Assembly: GCA_947646735.1 (NCBI GenBank)
Contig: CANTFK010000054.1
Coordinates: 1-64,000 of the forward strand
DNA length: 64,000 nucleotides
Source of the DNA: Peronospora farinosa
Taxonomy: Eukaryota; Oomycota; Peronosporomycetes; Peronosporales; Peronosporaceae
Reading direction: 5' to 3'
In this document: in pieces, positions 34,420 to 44,729 of the stretch
Layout of the letters: each line of letters begins with the position of its first letter
Numbering within the stretch: the first letter of the stretch is position 1
Notes under the pieces: generated by a model
The model's input: the letters and a program-made list of their open reading frames with translations, nothing else
What the model was told of the DNA's origin: nothing
Database searches by the model: none
Translations under genes and position numbers: made by a program

Positions 34420-35850
34420 TTATGGACATTTCTTGTGAATGAGAGCGGCACCATGCTCTGCGTATTCTGCTTTCGACATCCACATCTCATGAAACGATCC
34501 CAACGACGCGAGAATCGAACCACCAAGGAAAGCACCCACACGACGTTCCTGTTGATGCGCAGCAACTACCTTCACGCGCAAACTGTTGGGGAAACCGCTC
34601 GATACACCGTTGTTCCCCGATCCTGTCAAGGATAACGGCATGCCGCTCAATCTCGTCACCACTTCACGTTCAATTCGGGTTGGCATATTCTCAAAGCACG
34701 AGCTGCCCCCTGTCAGTACAATGTTCTGGAAAAGCTCTTTACGTAACTCCGTCTCTGTCGTAAGTCCTCCCGTCTCACAGATCATCTCCGGGAGTCGCAT
34801 ACCATGACCATCCGCTTTGGAGCTTTTGGTATCAATACTGGCCGTCGCGCTATTCGTAGCAGTCGGCACTATTTCTTTCAAGAAATAATGCTCCGCCACA
34901 CTAAACCGCTCAGTACCCATTGAGACAATGGTTTTATCAGGCAGCTCATAATTAATCAGTGGCAACTGTGCATTCTGCGCTTCGTCAAAAGGTCCGTCAG
35001 CTGCACGACAAAGTCCACTTTCTTTAGCTTCGACGACATAGAACCATGTCTGTTTCTTCCTCTTGGCAATTTCCATATCCATGGACGTTAATAGTGCTTT
35101 CTCTTCTAGATTCTTGACAATCTGCGGAGCCAATTTGAGTCTCAAGAAAGCGTCCAAATCATGACCACCAAATAACGCCACTTGACTCTTTGGAAATGCA
35201 AAAGCATAACCTTCATGTACTGACGTGACACTAGTATATGTCGCGCCCATTTCCACTACTAGGCCACTGGTCCTAGCATTAGCATAACAAGCTAGGACCG
35301 CACTTTTTGCAGCAAAAAGAGCAGGAACACCAAGCTCTTCCATAATTACTTCCACCATCTGTTCTCGAGCTTTAAAGTCCCGTTTCTTCATGCTGCTATG
35401 GGCCTGAACTTTTGTCTTGATCTCTGATTTATTGGTACCACTTGAGACATCCTGTTCATCCTGATCCTGTCCTATATCTCCTGTGATCTCTTCGGGTAAA
35501 GTAAATGGTCTTTCCACCAATAGAAGCGGATGTTCACTCAGTCTCGTCTGCAACTGTCCACAACTGGCATCAAAAAGCCATTGGGCCATTTTTTCAGGAT
35601 CACTCTCGACCTGCGCCGACCTACGACTGACTCGTCGGCCTAAATCCTGATCATCCTGCAGGTCTTCGAGGGGCATAGGATGCTCAAATACACGCGGAAA
35701 ATCCTCGCCTGCATAGCCAAGTTTACATCTTGATGTACCAAATTCAAAGACCAATGCATCCAAATCATTGGCTTCCGTCGCAGCGCTCGAGAATGGCGCA
35801 TTGCCACCACCATGATGGTCCCCTTCGTTCGCTCCACCTCCAGCGTACAT
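34420..35850 (-). CDS. Actin-related protein, ARP4/BAF53-like
   Basis: The open frame starts at 35898, but the internal ATG at 35850 (M-Y-A-G-G-G) is the likelier start, giving about 476 residues. The actin fold is visible: A-L-V-F-E-F-G-T-S-R-C-K-L-G-Y-A-G-E-D near the N-terminus, G-L-V-V-E-M-G-A-T-Y-T-S-V (phosphate loop 2), and N-I-V-L-T-G-G-S-S near the C-terminus. The Y-A-G-E-D-F-P context and length suggest the nuclear ARP4/BAF53 group, which sits in chromatin remodelling and histone acetyltransferase complexes. Insertions, including an acidic Asp/Gln-rich one around 140-150, are lineage-specific. It is divergent from the HisD gene. Confidence 0.78.
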   Translation of the reverse strand: MYAGGGANEGDHHGGGNAPFSSAATEANDLDALVFEFGTSRCKLGYAGEDFPRVFEHPMPLEDLQDDQDLGRRVSRRSAQVESDPEKMAQWLFDASCGQLQTRLSEHPLLLVERPFTLPEEITGDIGQDQDEQDVSSGTNKSEIKTKVQAHSSMKKRDFKAREQMVEVIMEELGVPALFAAKSAVLACYANARTSGLVVEMGATYTSVTSVHEGYAFAFPKSQVALFGGHDLDAFLRLKLAPQIVKNLEEKALLTSMDMEIAKRKKQTWFYVVEAKESGLCRAADGPFDEAQNAQLPLINYELPDKTIVSMGTERFSVAEHYFLKEIVPTATNSATASIDTKSSKADGHGMRLPEMICETGGLTTETELRKELFQNIVLTGGSSCFENMPTRIEREVVTRLSGMPLSLTGSGNNGVSSGFPNSLRVKVVAAHQQERRVGAFLGGSILASLGSFHEMWMSKAEYAEHGAALIHKKCP

Positions 35851-36086
35851 GACAAAGCAAAATCTAGTGTGGTGGACACAAAAGGTTGCTCGTGACAAGT
35901 AGTTTTGTCCTGAAATGGACGTTTATCGTACCGAACAAGACATATTATGCGCTCATGACACAGAACTGTGTCGCTTTTTTGTGTATACCACATAAACGCT
36001 ATGTACTCCACTGATTATTGGCCGTGCACCAACACTCTTCCTCTTACCATCACCACCACAAGTGACCATCATTCTTGCGGAGCATC

Positions 36087-37454
36087 ATGGCATCCCCGCT
36101 TAAACAGATCACTCCATCCGACGTGGCCAGTTTTGCATACGATCCTGTAGACCCCTTGGCGCTCGAAGACGCCAAGCTCATTGTCAATGACGTGCGTGTC
36201 AAAGGGATCACAGGGCTCATGGAACACGCTGTGAGATTAGGTGACGTGCCTCATGAAAATGTTCCACTTCTTGTGAGCCAATTGGAACTACAAAAAGCAT
36301 TTGAGACGTTACCTAAGGCCCAGCAACAAGTGTTACACCGAACGGCCGGGCGTATCAAACTGTTCGCGGAGACTCAACGGGCTTCTATTAAAAACATTGA
36401 GCAGAAAATCGATGGCGGAGTAGCGGGTCAAGACGTATGTAAACTATTTTGAGGTTTTTTAGATATAACCCAGTTGAAGCAGCAGTGGGACTCATTGGTT
36501 TCTTTTTTGTTGTTGGGTGAAATGGATATGGGGTAGGTTTCACCCATGGCTACAGCTGGGTGTTATGCACCGGGTGGGCGATACCCTCTGCCATCCTCTG
36601 TGTTAATGACAGCTGTAACGGCTCGCGTAGCTGGTGTAAAGACAGTCGTTGTCTCGTCTCCTCGTCCAGCACCAGCGACACTTGCTGCAGCGTATGTAGC
36701 TGGTGCTGATTATTTTCTCGCGGCAGGAGGAGCCCAATCAATTGCTGCAATGGCATACGGTATTGGAGGTATTCCCGTCTGTGACATTATTGTAGGTCCT
36801 GGTAACAAATGGGTGACAGCAGCCAAATCGCTTGTTTATGGCAAATGTGCCATTGACATGTTGGCTGGCCCGTCTGAGTGTCTCGTGATTGCAGACGAGA
36901 CAGCCGATCCTTCAATTATTGCGTCCGACTTGTTGGCCCAAGCAGAACATGATACAGCAGCTGTACCAATTCTTGTAACTACGAGTCAAAAGCTCATTGA
37001 TACCGTAAATGAAGAGCTTACAAAGCAATTGGAGACATTGCCATCGGCTCCAACAGCTAGTATCAGTGTGAAGAATGGCTTTGCAGTGCTATGTCCTGAC
37101 ATGGCTACATGTGTCAACATGTCTGACGTGTTGGCTCCAGAGCATTTAGAAATCATTACGAGCAATGCACGTGAAGTTGCAGACAAAGTTACAAACTATG
37201 GCGGACTTTTCATTGGCGGACGTGCTGCTGAAGTCTTTGGTGACTATGGTGCTGGTCCGAACCATGTGCTTCCGACTGGCGGCACTGCGAAATACACGGG
37301 TGGACTCTCGGTGCACACGTTTTTACGTATACGCACGTGGATGCGCATTGACGACGCTGAGGAATCGCAGGCACTTGTAAAGGACTCGGCACTGCTGGCT
37401 CGCATGGAGGGCCTCGAAGGCCACGCACGCGCGGCTGAGAAACGTTTGCTGTAG
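36087..37454 (+). CDS. Histidinol dehydrogenase
   Basis: Catalyses the last two NAD-dependent steps of histidine synthesis. Exons are 36087-36434 and 36537-37454. The intron is 102 nt (donor GTATGT, acceptor GGTAG), phase 0. Translation from the ATG at 36087 gives 421 residues, the usual size of a monofunctional enzyme. Motifs: G-C-Y-A-P-G-G-R-Y-P-L-P-S-S, G-P-G-N-K-W-V, A-G-P-S-E, Q-A-E-H-D-T (zinc Gln and His), E-H-L-E, and G-P-N-H-V-L-P-T-G-G followed by S-V-H-T-F. All zinc and catalytic positions that I can place are present. It is plant/bacterial-like rather than the fused fungal HIS4 type. The upstream TTG at 36075 is not a start. It shares a short promoter with the actin-related gene. 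Confidence 0.95.
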
Positions 37455-38304
37455 ACAAGGGGACAATCAACGAATGAGTGTTTTTGATTCTTCGAACGGT
37501 GACATTTACGACAATACAGATACTAGTGCACAAGCTTTTTGTGTATTCATATTATTTTGCTAACTGTGCCTCTGTTCATTTCTCGTAGCTCTGAGGAGTA
37601 GTCAGACTACTGCAGTTGTGTGGGAATACGTGCGCTACAGCTGATAACAAGTTGATGTTTTACTGAGTCCAATATGACGACGAAAAAGCCAAATGAAGCC
37701 ACGTGGAGTAGAGTTGAGAACTTGATATCCATTGCCTCCCTAAGCACAGCCTGCCAAATGCTGAGCCGTCTCCATCTTTTGACGAACATATTTGGAATAC
37801 TGGGATGTTGCAATAATCGCGTGATGGAGTTCACGTTACCGAGCTCGTTCGTTTCCAGTGATGCGGATCAAGGTCGTGTCTTCAATCATAGTTGACGTAC
37901 TGCATGACTGCGAATCATTTTTGATTTTTGGCAGAGAGATGGTGCAAACTTTGTTGGTGTCGATGGTGTAATTATCGGTTTGGCAAAAACAAAATGTCAA
38001 GAAGGACGGCAAGGCATGGCGTAACACCGACTCTAATATTTGCAAAACAAGCTGGTGCAAAAAGTCTATTGTACTCTTTTGTTGAAGTATCGGAAGACTA
38101 CAAGCGGTCAACTATTCTTAACGTCTTGTGGAATTGGAGCGACAAACCAAATTTGCAAACAATGGGGTGAATGAAGGAACACTGTCCTTAGATGAAGCTT
38201 TATTCAAGGATATGACTGTCATGTCATCGTTTTTATGGTCGCAAGCTGATGCTGGGTTTTCTCGGGGATTGCGTAGCTGCTTGGAATGTGGAGATTTTGG
38301 CACG
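37455..38304. other. 0.85-kb spacer with short frames
   Basis: Plus-strand protein-like pieces occur at 37674-37895 and 38128-38300 (the second overlaps the membrane gene). They break often and I recognise no family. This could be a relic or chance. Confidence 0.4.
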
Positions 38305-40164
38305 TTACGCGTTGTTGTGCGTCATCCAAGAAAACTCAAATGTGAAGTCAGCGCCTGCAAATTGACAAGTGGAAGTGTTAGCACACAAGATACATAGAAT
38401 TCGACCGACCTGCTCACTGGTGAAAAAATCGTTCTTACCGAAATGTATGACGCGAAAGCTTAAGGACATCAACACCCAGGTCATCAGCTTCACTTGCACG
38501 AGAAGCGCTTGCGTTTCTAGCACGAATGCCAAGTGGTAGATCGCTTGCAGCCGACAATTCCGCATCATCATTAGCGTGAGCGTCAGAAATGAAGCGAATT
38601 CCAAAAGCGCGTAGACGTAAACGTTGAGCAGTGTGTCTGCTACATTATCGAGGTTGACATCCAGCAAGTCCATGTGATATCGTGCACTGGGCAGATTTAC
38701 CACCAACAGTATGAAATTCCCGTACAGAACGGGAATGATGAATTCCATATACTCGGTCAATATGAGACATTCAGACGTAAAAAGCACCCCGAGCGTCTCT
38801 CTGAGAATGTTTTGGTGTAGAGGAACTGACACCTCGATAACAACCGACTCAGCGGGTTCCTGCTGATTTTGATCTGGCCTAACGATGGTGATTGGTTTTG
38901 CGTTACTTGGCACAACACTTGTTTCCTTGCGGCGTGAGTGACTCCACGGCTTTGAAATCATAAATTGCGGAAGCTTGCAAACTCCGTTGTCCGGCACATG
39001 TTCAAGTGTTTTAAGGAGAGATTGTCCATCTTGTGATACCTTGTGTGGGAGGCAGGAATACAGAAGAACATCCTGACGGTCTTGCTGTTCAAACTTGTCC
39101 TTATCACGACACAACAACCGGACCACAGGTAGTAGACTATCACTCTTCAGAGTTATACCGCAGGCCTGATGAAGTCGAGACAAAATTGTGTCGGATCTTT
39201 TGTGAAGGCTTCGGAGAGATATTGCCGTTTGTCCAAAGTCAAGCACCATCACTGCGGCTACTGTCGTGATGGAAGACGTGTTCTGCATGCATGTGGCAAG
39301 ATACATTGAATTGAAGAAGTCAACCGTGAAGATGACGCCTTCAGGGATCATGTCTTCCATGTGCACAATGGCTAGTGAAACCACTTTCTTCATGATGACT
39401 TTGATAACAGGAAGTAAAAGTACCACGGGTAACTCGAAGAAGGTGCCGGTGACATGTTCAAAGAGCACTTCGTACGCTGCGTAGGTGAAGGCCATTACGC
39501 ACTGAGAGCCGCTGAAGCTGACAAGTAAGATGAGTTGTTCTTTATGTGTCGCCATTTGACTAAAGGTTTGTTTTCCAACAATTATGCGGAACAGCACAAT
39601 AAACACCAGTACAAAGAGGGTCATGATTGTCAGAACCATAAAGGGGATCGGGAAAACCCAAAGTGCAGCCACGAGCATTCCAACGGCAGGGTACCCAATT
39701 GCCTGACCGATGAAAATCAATGTAAGTTGTCGTTTGGACAGCACGACGCCTGGAATCATGTAAGCGACGAAAGCAGCTATTCCAACGGCCACAACACCAC
39801 CGAGAATTGCTACTCGAATCCAAAACCCAAAGTTTGCGCTCCAGCCTTCCGTTGGGTCCTGTAAAGGCACACATTCCTGAAGTAGAACAAGAGCTGCCAT
39901 GGGTAGTGGAGTTCCGATGCATACCATCAGTACTCGAGCGATTGATGTATTTTGAGTGTATTCTTCCAGCGCCAATAACCGTTCGATGGAATACCTTCCG
40001 CTGTAACTGATTTGAAGTGCGAAAAAGACTCGTCGAAATTGCACGTACCAACCCTTTGGGGAAGTTTGCTGCCGTTCATTTGGCGGTGGTGGTGATGGTG
40101 GTGGTGGTTCCAGGGGGGACCCGCCGGAAATTACGGTCGAGGGTTCTTTAGGCAGAGCAATCAT
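38305..40164 (-). CDS. Multi-pass membrane protein, oomycete-type
   Basis: A 619-residue intact frame. A Pro-rich cytosolic start (residues 18-30) precedes F-R-R-V-F-F-A-L and L-L-A-L-E-E-Y-T. Then come at least six clear hydrophobic segments before residue 330, a soluble middle (about 340-470), and three or four more near the C-terminus. No transporter or channel motif is visible. I believe this belongs to a large oomycete-restricted family of unknown function, but that is recollection of pattern rather than proof. It ends with a D-F-T-F-x-F-x-W string. No introns are needed. Confidence 0.75.
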   Translation of the reverse strand: MIALPKEPSTVISGGSPLEPPPPSPPPPNERQQTSPKGWYVQFRRVFFALQISYSGRYSIERLLALEEYTQNTSIARVLMVCIGTPLPMAALVLLQECVPLQDPTEGWSANFGFWIRVAILGGVVAVGIAAFVAYMIPGVVLSKRQLTLIFIGQAIGYPAVGMLVAALWVFPIPFMVLTIMTLFVLVFIVLFRIIVGKQTFSQMATHKEQLILLVSFSGSQCVMAFTYAAYEVLFEHVTGTFFELPVVLLLPVIKVIMKKVVSLAIVHMEDMIPEGVIFTVDFFNSMYLATCMQNTSSITTVAAVMVLDFGQTAISLRSLHKRSDTILSRLHQACGITLKSDSLLPVVRLLCRDKDKFEQQDRQDVLLYSCLPHKVSQDGQSLLKTLEHVPDNGVCKLPQFMISKPWSHSRRKETSVVPSNAKPITIVRPDQNQQEPAESVVIEVSVPLHQNILRETLGVLFTSECLILTEYMEFIIPVLYGNFILLVVNLPSARYHMDLLDVNLDNVADTLLNVYVYALLEFASFLTLTLMMMRNCRLQAIYHLAFVLETQALLVQVKLMTWVLMSLSFRVIHFGKNDFFTSEQVGRILCILCANTSTCQFAGADFTFEFSWMTHNNA

Positions 40165-41462
40165 GAGGCGGGTGTCGCAACTTCAAGACAGAGAAAACAC
40201 GAAAGACAAACTAAAAGCGGAGAGTGTGACATGCCAGCTCTCGTGCTTGCAAGGCAAGGGCGTGTCAAGTGTAACGGGTTTCTTATTATCTCGTAGCAAC
40301 AAGAAGTCTTTTAATGGCTTCCAGTTCGTTCGGCCCACATAGGTTTGGTGTTTGTGAGCTCAAAGACGTTATACATCATCAGTTTAAAAATGGTCAGGCG
40401 TTCACTTCCGCCATTCGAGCACTTGGAACACGTGAGAGCTGTACTACTTGCAAATACAGTTTCTAGTGCTATGGCTCGAAGATAACCTTAAAACAGAGAG
40501 AGTCATCAGAATTCAAGGTATTTCTAGTGATTGAACAAGAGGCATCCGAGTTCTACTGATGTGAGTTAGCGCTTTTGTGCTGAATTCCAATCATGGGTAA
40601 CGACACTTTTTTGCTGCAGGATACACCATGACGTCTAGCAACACCCTTTGGCTGCATACTGTTTCGGTAATGTCACACCATGTAACTATCAACACCACAG
40701 TTTGAGTAGTCGTAGTTTTCCATGCAACCACAACGGCACTTGCGATAGTTCGGGGTGTCATCAACATGTAGTTAGCCTGTACTAGTCTTACAATTTCTAA
40801 CGTATTGTCGCGATAAACCTGTAACGCGCTTTGCTGAAAGGAAGACTTCGTGGCACACAGACAGGTGTTTCGCAAAGTAGATTCAAAGCATCGAGGTCTA
40901 GCTAGTTCTTGAGCCTGCAAAGCCTTCATCCTAGCTTACATCGTATAATCGCATTGTGCCCTGAGCGCTAAGCACTATTTTTTGGCACCCTAGCAGCAGA
41001 AACTGTTCATGGCTGAGCAATAAGGGTGATGTTCGCACTAGGAAATCACAACGAGCAAAACGAGTTGGAAGTGACAGATAGCGTCCCCAATTTTCAAGAT
41101 ACGTGCTTCAAAGTATCTATTCAAGCTGCATCGGAAAAAGTTGCGGTGCAGTGATTGTCGTATTCTTGACACTCGTACAAAAGGATGAAGCTTCGATAAC
41201 TCACCCTTCCTCACTTACTGGTTAGCGGCCACCTCACATCTCGTTATATCTTCTCTACAGGCATGTCTTGACGGCTTCAGACGAGTGAACCTATTCCAAG
41301 TACCATTCATAACAAACACAACACCATCGCATGTCTTCAATTTACTGTTTAAACGGTCGATATCAATTACTGCGAAGTTAGCGGTAGGCTCATCCTATAA
41401 TAACTGTTCTCAAACAACCACGGCAGCTCCGCCGTCCTCTCAATGCCCAAATATATGAAAAC
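40165..41462. other. 1.3-kb spacer 3' of catalase
   Basis: Contains a minus-strand frame of 112 residues (40591-40929) without recognisable motifs. I do not call it a gene. Nothing else stands out, and no match to the sequence following the catalase relic at 7156 was seen. Confidence 0.45.
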
Positions 41463-43001
41463 TTATGGTGCCACCGGCGTGAAACCCTTGCGCGGTGGAT
41501 TAAGGGGTGCCGTTGAATCCTTCTTGAAATTGAAGATTGAGTGCTTCGTCTTCAACATCTTATCCATTTTTACCTTCACGCGGTGTGCGTAGTCCTCATC
41601 GACACTTTTAAAATTCTTCAACGTACGCTCCTGCACCGGCTCGGAAGCATTCACGAGCGAAGTAGCGATATTTTCCGCAAGTCGGTCACGCGCTGCTTCG
41701 TCCAGCACCTTGCGGTAGAAAACACGAACTTGCGATAGGTTGTCATCATACGCGGACGAATATTTGTCCACTACAGCGTGCTCCCCCTCGTACGAGTTGT
41801 AACGGAGTGACTCAGATTCTTGCGGCCCACCTAGGCTATTCGGGAAGTACGTCGGCGCGTCGCCCATGTTCCCGTTTACCACAAAGGGGCCATCCCGCTG
41901 GTACGTTTGTGGTTCCTTCAGCGGCCGATTCACCGGAATCTGCTGATAGTTTTTACCTAAACGGTGACGCAACGTGTCCGGGTACGAGAACAAACGTCCT
42001 TGCAGCATTTTGTCGGGTGACGGCGCAATCCCAGGGACCATGTGCGATGGAGAAAAAGCAAGCTGCTCAATCTCGGCAAAGTAGTTGCGCGGGTTCCTGT
42101 TCAATACCAGTCGTCCGACTTCTTTCAGTGGAAAGTCTCCATGCGGCCACACCTTTGTCACATCAAACGCAATCAAGTTATGTTTCTTGGCTTGCTCAGG
42201 AGTCATCGTCTGAATATACAACGTCCAAGATGGAAATTCACCACCTTCGATGGCTTCAAACAAGTCTCGATTGGCAATGTCGGGGTCGGCACCAGCAAGA
42301 TAGGCAGCTTCTTCCACAGGCATATTGCGGATACCTTGATCCGTCTTGAAATGGTACTTCACATACGTCCTTTTTCCCTCAGCATTGACATTAGCAAACG
42401 TGTTACTGCCGTAGCCGTTCATGAATCGGTAGCCGGCGGGAATTCCACGATCCGAGAAAAGCCACGTTTGCATGTGCAGTGACTCGGGACGGAGTGAAAA
42501 GAAATCCCAGACCATATTGGCATCTTTTAAGTGCGAAGCGGGCAGACGCTTCTGCGAGTGGATAAAGCTTGGGAAGAGTATTGGATCGCGAATGAAAAAG
42601 ATCGGCGTATTGTTGCACACGAGATCCCAATTACCTTCTTCCGTGTAAAATTTAAGAGCGAAACCGCGTGGGTCGCGCGTCGTATCAGGACTACCAGACT
42701 CACCCGTCACGAATGAAAAACGAGCTGCAACGGGCGTGCGCTTACCAACTTCCGAAAACATCTTGGCACAAGTGAACTCCGTGATCTCAGGGTGAGTCAC
42801 TTCAAAGTACCCGAAAGCACCGCCACCTTTGGCGTGAACAACGCGCTCCGGTACCCGCTCACGGTCAAAATGCGACAGGTGGTCGATGAATTCGAAGTCT
42901 TCCAGGAGAAGAGGGCCTGTTGATCCAGCAGTGGCAGATGCCGTCAACCCAAACCGGGGCATCGGAGCGCCATTGCTTGTTGTACAGAGTGGTGGGGTCA
43001 T
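41463..43001 (-). CDS. Catalase, haem type
   Basis: An intact 512-residue monofunctional catalase that converts hydrogen peroxide to water and oxygen, protecting the pathogen from oxidative stress. The distal His56 lies in R-V-V-H-A-K-G, the active-site Asn in N-N-T-P at 130-133, and the proximal haem Tyr340 in R-L-F-S-Y-P-D-T. The last motif reads D-T-L-R-H-R-L-G where most catalases have D-T-H-R. There is no C-terminal SKL-like signal, so cytosolic location is likely. A block of tandem palindromes with TGACTCA cores lies 170-370 bp upstream. The fragment at 6656-7155 is a dead copy of the middle of this gene. Confidence 0.97.
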   Translation of the reverse strand: MTPPLCTTSNGAPMPRFGLTASATAGSTGPLLLEDFEFIDHLSHFDRERVPERVVHAKGGGAFGYFEVTHPEITEFTCAKMFSEVGKRTPVAARFSFVTGESGSPDTTRDPRGFALKFYTEEGNWDLVCNNTPIFFIRDPILFPSFIHSQKRLPASHLKDANMVWDFFSLRPESLHMQTWLFSDRGIPAGYRFMNGYGSNTFANVNAEGKRTYVKYHFKTDQGIRNMPVEEAAYLAGADPDIANRDLFEAIEGGEFPSWTLYIQTMTPEQAKKHNLIAFDVTKVWPHGDFPLKEVGRLVLNRNPRNYFAEIEQLAFSPSHMVPGIAPSPDKMLQGRLFSYPDTLRHRLGKNYQQIPVNRPLKEPQTYQRDGPFVVNGNMGDAPTYFPNSLGGPQESESLRYNSYEGEHAVVDKYSSAYDDNLSQVRVFYRKVLDEAARDRLAENIATSLVNASEPVQERTLKNFKSVDEDYAHRVKVKMDKMLKTKHSIFNFKKDSTAPLNPPRKGFTPVAP

Positions 43002-43168
43002 GACTTGTTTACTTGCTTGAAACTTTCAAACTAAACAGAACAAACAACGTTGATCAAATCTAACTGTCACATTGGGACAGGAATTTCACTCACCTTTGTG
43101 ATCTTTGCTTTTTTCGGCTATTGTTTTTATGATGTGAGCACGGACTTGTGAAAAAATGCGACGGGCAA

Positions 43169-43373
43169 ACCTTTCTGTTTTGATGGAGAAGAATCCACAT
43201 CACACGATGTATCATGACTCATATCGTTAACGCTTTGAGTCATGATACATCGTCAAAAACCTTTCTGTAGAAAATTACATCACATGATGTATCATGCAAG
43301 ACTCATAACTTTAAGTCATGATACATCGTGGAATACCTTTTAGAGAAGAATCCGATGTATCGTGCATGACTCA
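43169..43373. repeat. Tandem palindromic repeats with TGACTCA cores
   Basis: Three degenerate units begin ACCTTTCTG (43169), ACCTTTCTG (43259) and ACCTTTTAG (43335). Unit 1 holds a perfect 17-bp inverted repeat: CGATGTATCATGACTCA at 43205-43221 and its reverse complement at 43236-43252, with a 14-base spacer holding GTTAAC. Unit 2 holds a diverged pair ending at 43328. Unit 3 has one arm at 43353-43373. Each good arm contains TGACTCA or TGAGTCA, the AP-1/GCN4-type bZIP core. Lies upstream of catalase and may regulate it. Confidence 0.75.
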
Positions 43374-43744
43374 AAGCATAAACAACTCAGATGCCCACTA
43401 AGATGACGTACATACCCGCTGAACCAGGGTCAAAAACAATCATTTAGTGATAACCCATCCGCTTTCTGGAGCTTCTTGGAAGAGACTTCGAACATCAAAT
43501 TTCTCTCCTCAAACAAACAACTAGCGAGGACCACTTTCAGCTACATGGTCTTCGGGGGGGGGGGTACAACACCAACGCAGCCGTTAGGTTGTCACTGTTA
43601 GCGCTAGTTGACATTTCTTGATGAACATTGAATGCCAAAGTAGCGCTCAACTATGCTAAAGACATGGAACATCGAAGTTCTGATGCAAGACCGGCATCAG
43701 TTTGTCTTTTGTACCGATGTCATATATTGTATTTGTTTCATTGC

Positions 43745-44470
43745 AGTTTTACTACGTGAGCGACGATACCTGCACCGATGATACCTCACCTTCGACATCT
43801 TCTGCACTTTCGAGATCTTGGTGGCCTTGTGAGTCTTTACGCCCAGTCGACGCTTGAGCAGGGTAAAAGTTATTAAGTTTTAGCTTCATGAATCGTGAGG
43901 TAGACTGCTCTTCAGGCCCAGCACCTGGCCTACCCAACGATCCGACGCGTCAGCGTTGGATCAATGCGCATTCCTACACCGACAAAACTGCCGATTACGG
44001 CAAACTGCAGGTCATTCTTGTCCGCACAAAGTGACACAATAAGGATGCAAGTTATTTTGCCTTCTTCGTCCTTGATGACAATATCGGCTCACCTCGATCT
44101 CGTCGCCAACACGCAGCATACCCTACAGAATAGAGGTATCTGCGACGCCACCTTTATGGTTCTCTAATTTATTTATATATCGGTTAAACGAATGACCATC
44201 AGCTTGAGCATTCGAGGCAAAGTCTCGCTTTAGAATGAAAATGTTGCGGCAAATGTACTCGCACCCCATCCACATTTGTACATGAACACGACCGAGATGA
44301 GAATATCGGGACGTCGCAAGCGACCGTAACGGCCACAAACTTTTTAATCTGTTCGTGCTGAGCCATATCGGCAACGTCCTTAGTCCGATCCACCTCGTTC
44401 TTGCAAACTGATCACATTCAGCAAGCGTGAGGCACATTCATTACCTGCAACAACCGTCCAGCATCGTAGC
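43745..44470 (-). pseudogene. eIF2-gamma relic B
   Basis: Decayed fragment reading on the minus strand from about 44470 down: A-G-N-E-C near 44430, H-E-Q-I-K-K-F-V-A-V-T-V-A near 44340, G-G-V-A near 44145, then a long good match ([14 protein letters not shown] and [12 protein letters not shown]) at 44035-43955. An in-frame stop follows at the R-R-I-V-G point, and G-R-P-G resumes in another frame. Several frameshifts and the stop make it non-functional. It carries more of the C-terminus than relic A. Its place between catalase and CRN-B mirrors relic A. Confidence 0.88.
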
Positions 44471-44608
44471 CATTACAAACATAGATGTGACCTTTTCCTA
44501 CTTTTTTTGTAGACATCCTTCCTACTTGTAGTAGACCGGCTCTGGTGCCACCTCGCTCGACAGTAGCTCAGCATTAAATGGGACCCACACTAACGCCAGG
44601 TCGTTCAA

Positions 44609-44729
44609 CCAGAATGAAAAGGATGTCCCACATCCTATGCTCAGTGTTGTGTCACATACAATCCGTCATATTCATTTACGAATAGAATATTCTTGTCATT
44701 CATTCGAGAATCTGCCGTCTTAAGAAGAC
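44609..44729 (+). promoter_or_regulatory. CRN-B promoter, mosaic of A-like and C-like parts
   Basis: Upstream part: the palindrome AGGATGT-CCC-ACATCCT at 44620-44636, shared with CRN-A. Middle part 44643-44700 (TTGTGTCACAT, ACGAATA, CTTGTCATTC) is shared with CRN-C at 61271-61330. The final ATTCGAGAATCTGCCG is shared with CRN-A. So CRN-B's promoter contains elements of both other genes. Confidence 0.6.

Noticed and set aside
40591..40929. 112-residue minus-strand frame
   Set aside because: No motif, no conserved context; likely chance.
43169..43373. CRISPR-like array upstream of catalase
   Set aside because: A eukaryotic genome, units diverged and of unequal length, and palindromes with bZIP cores explain it better.
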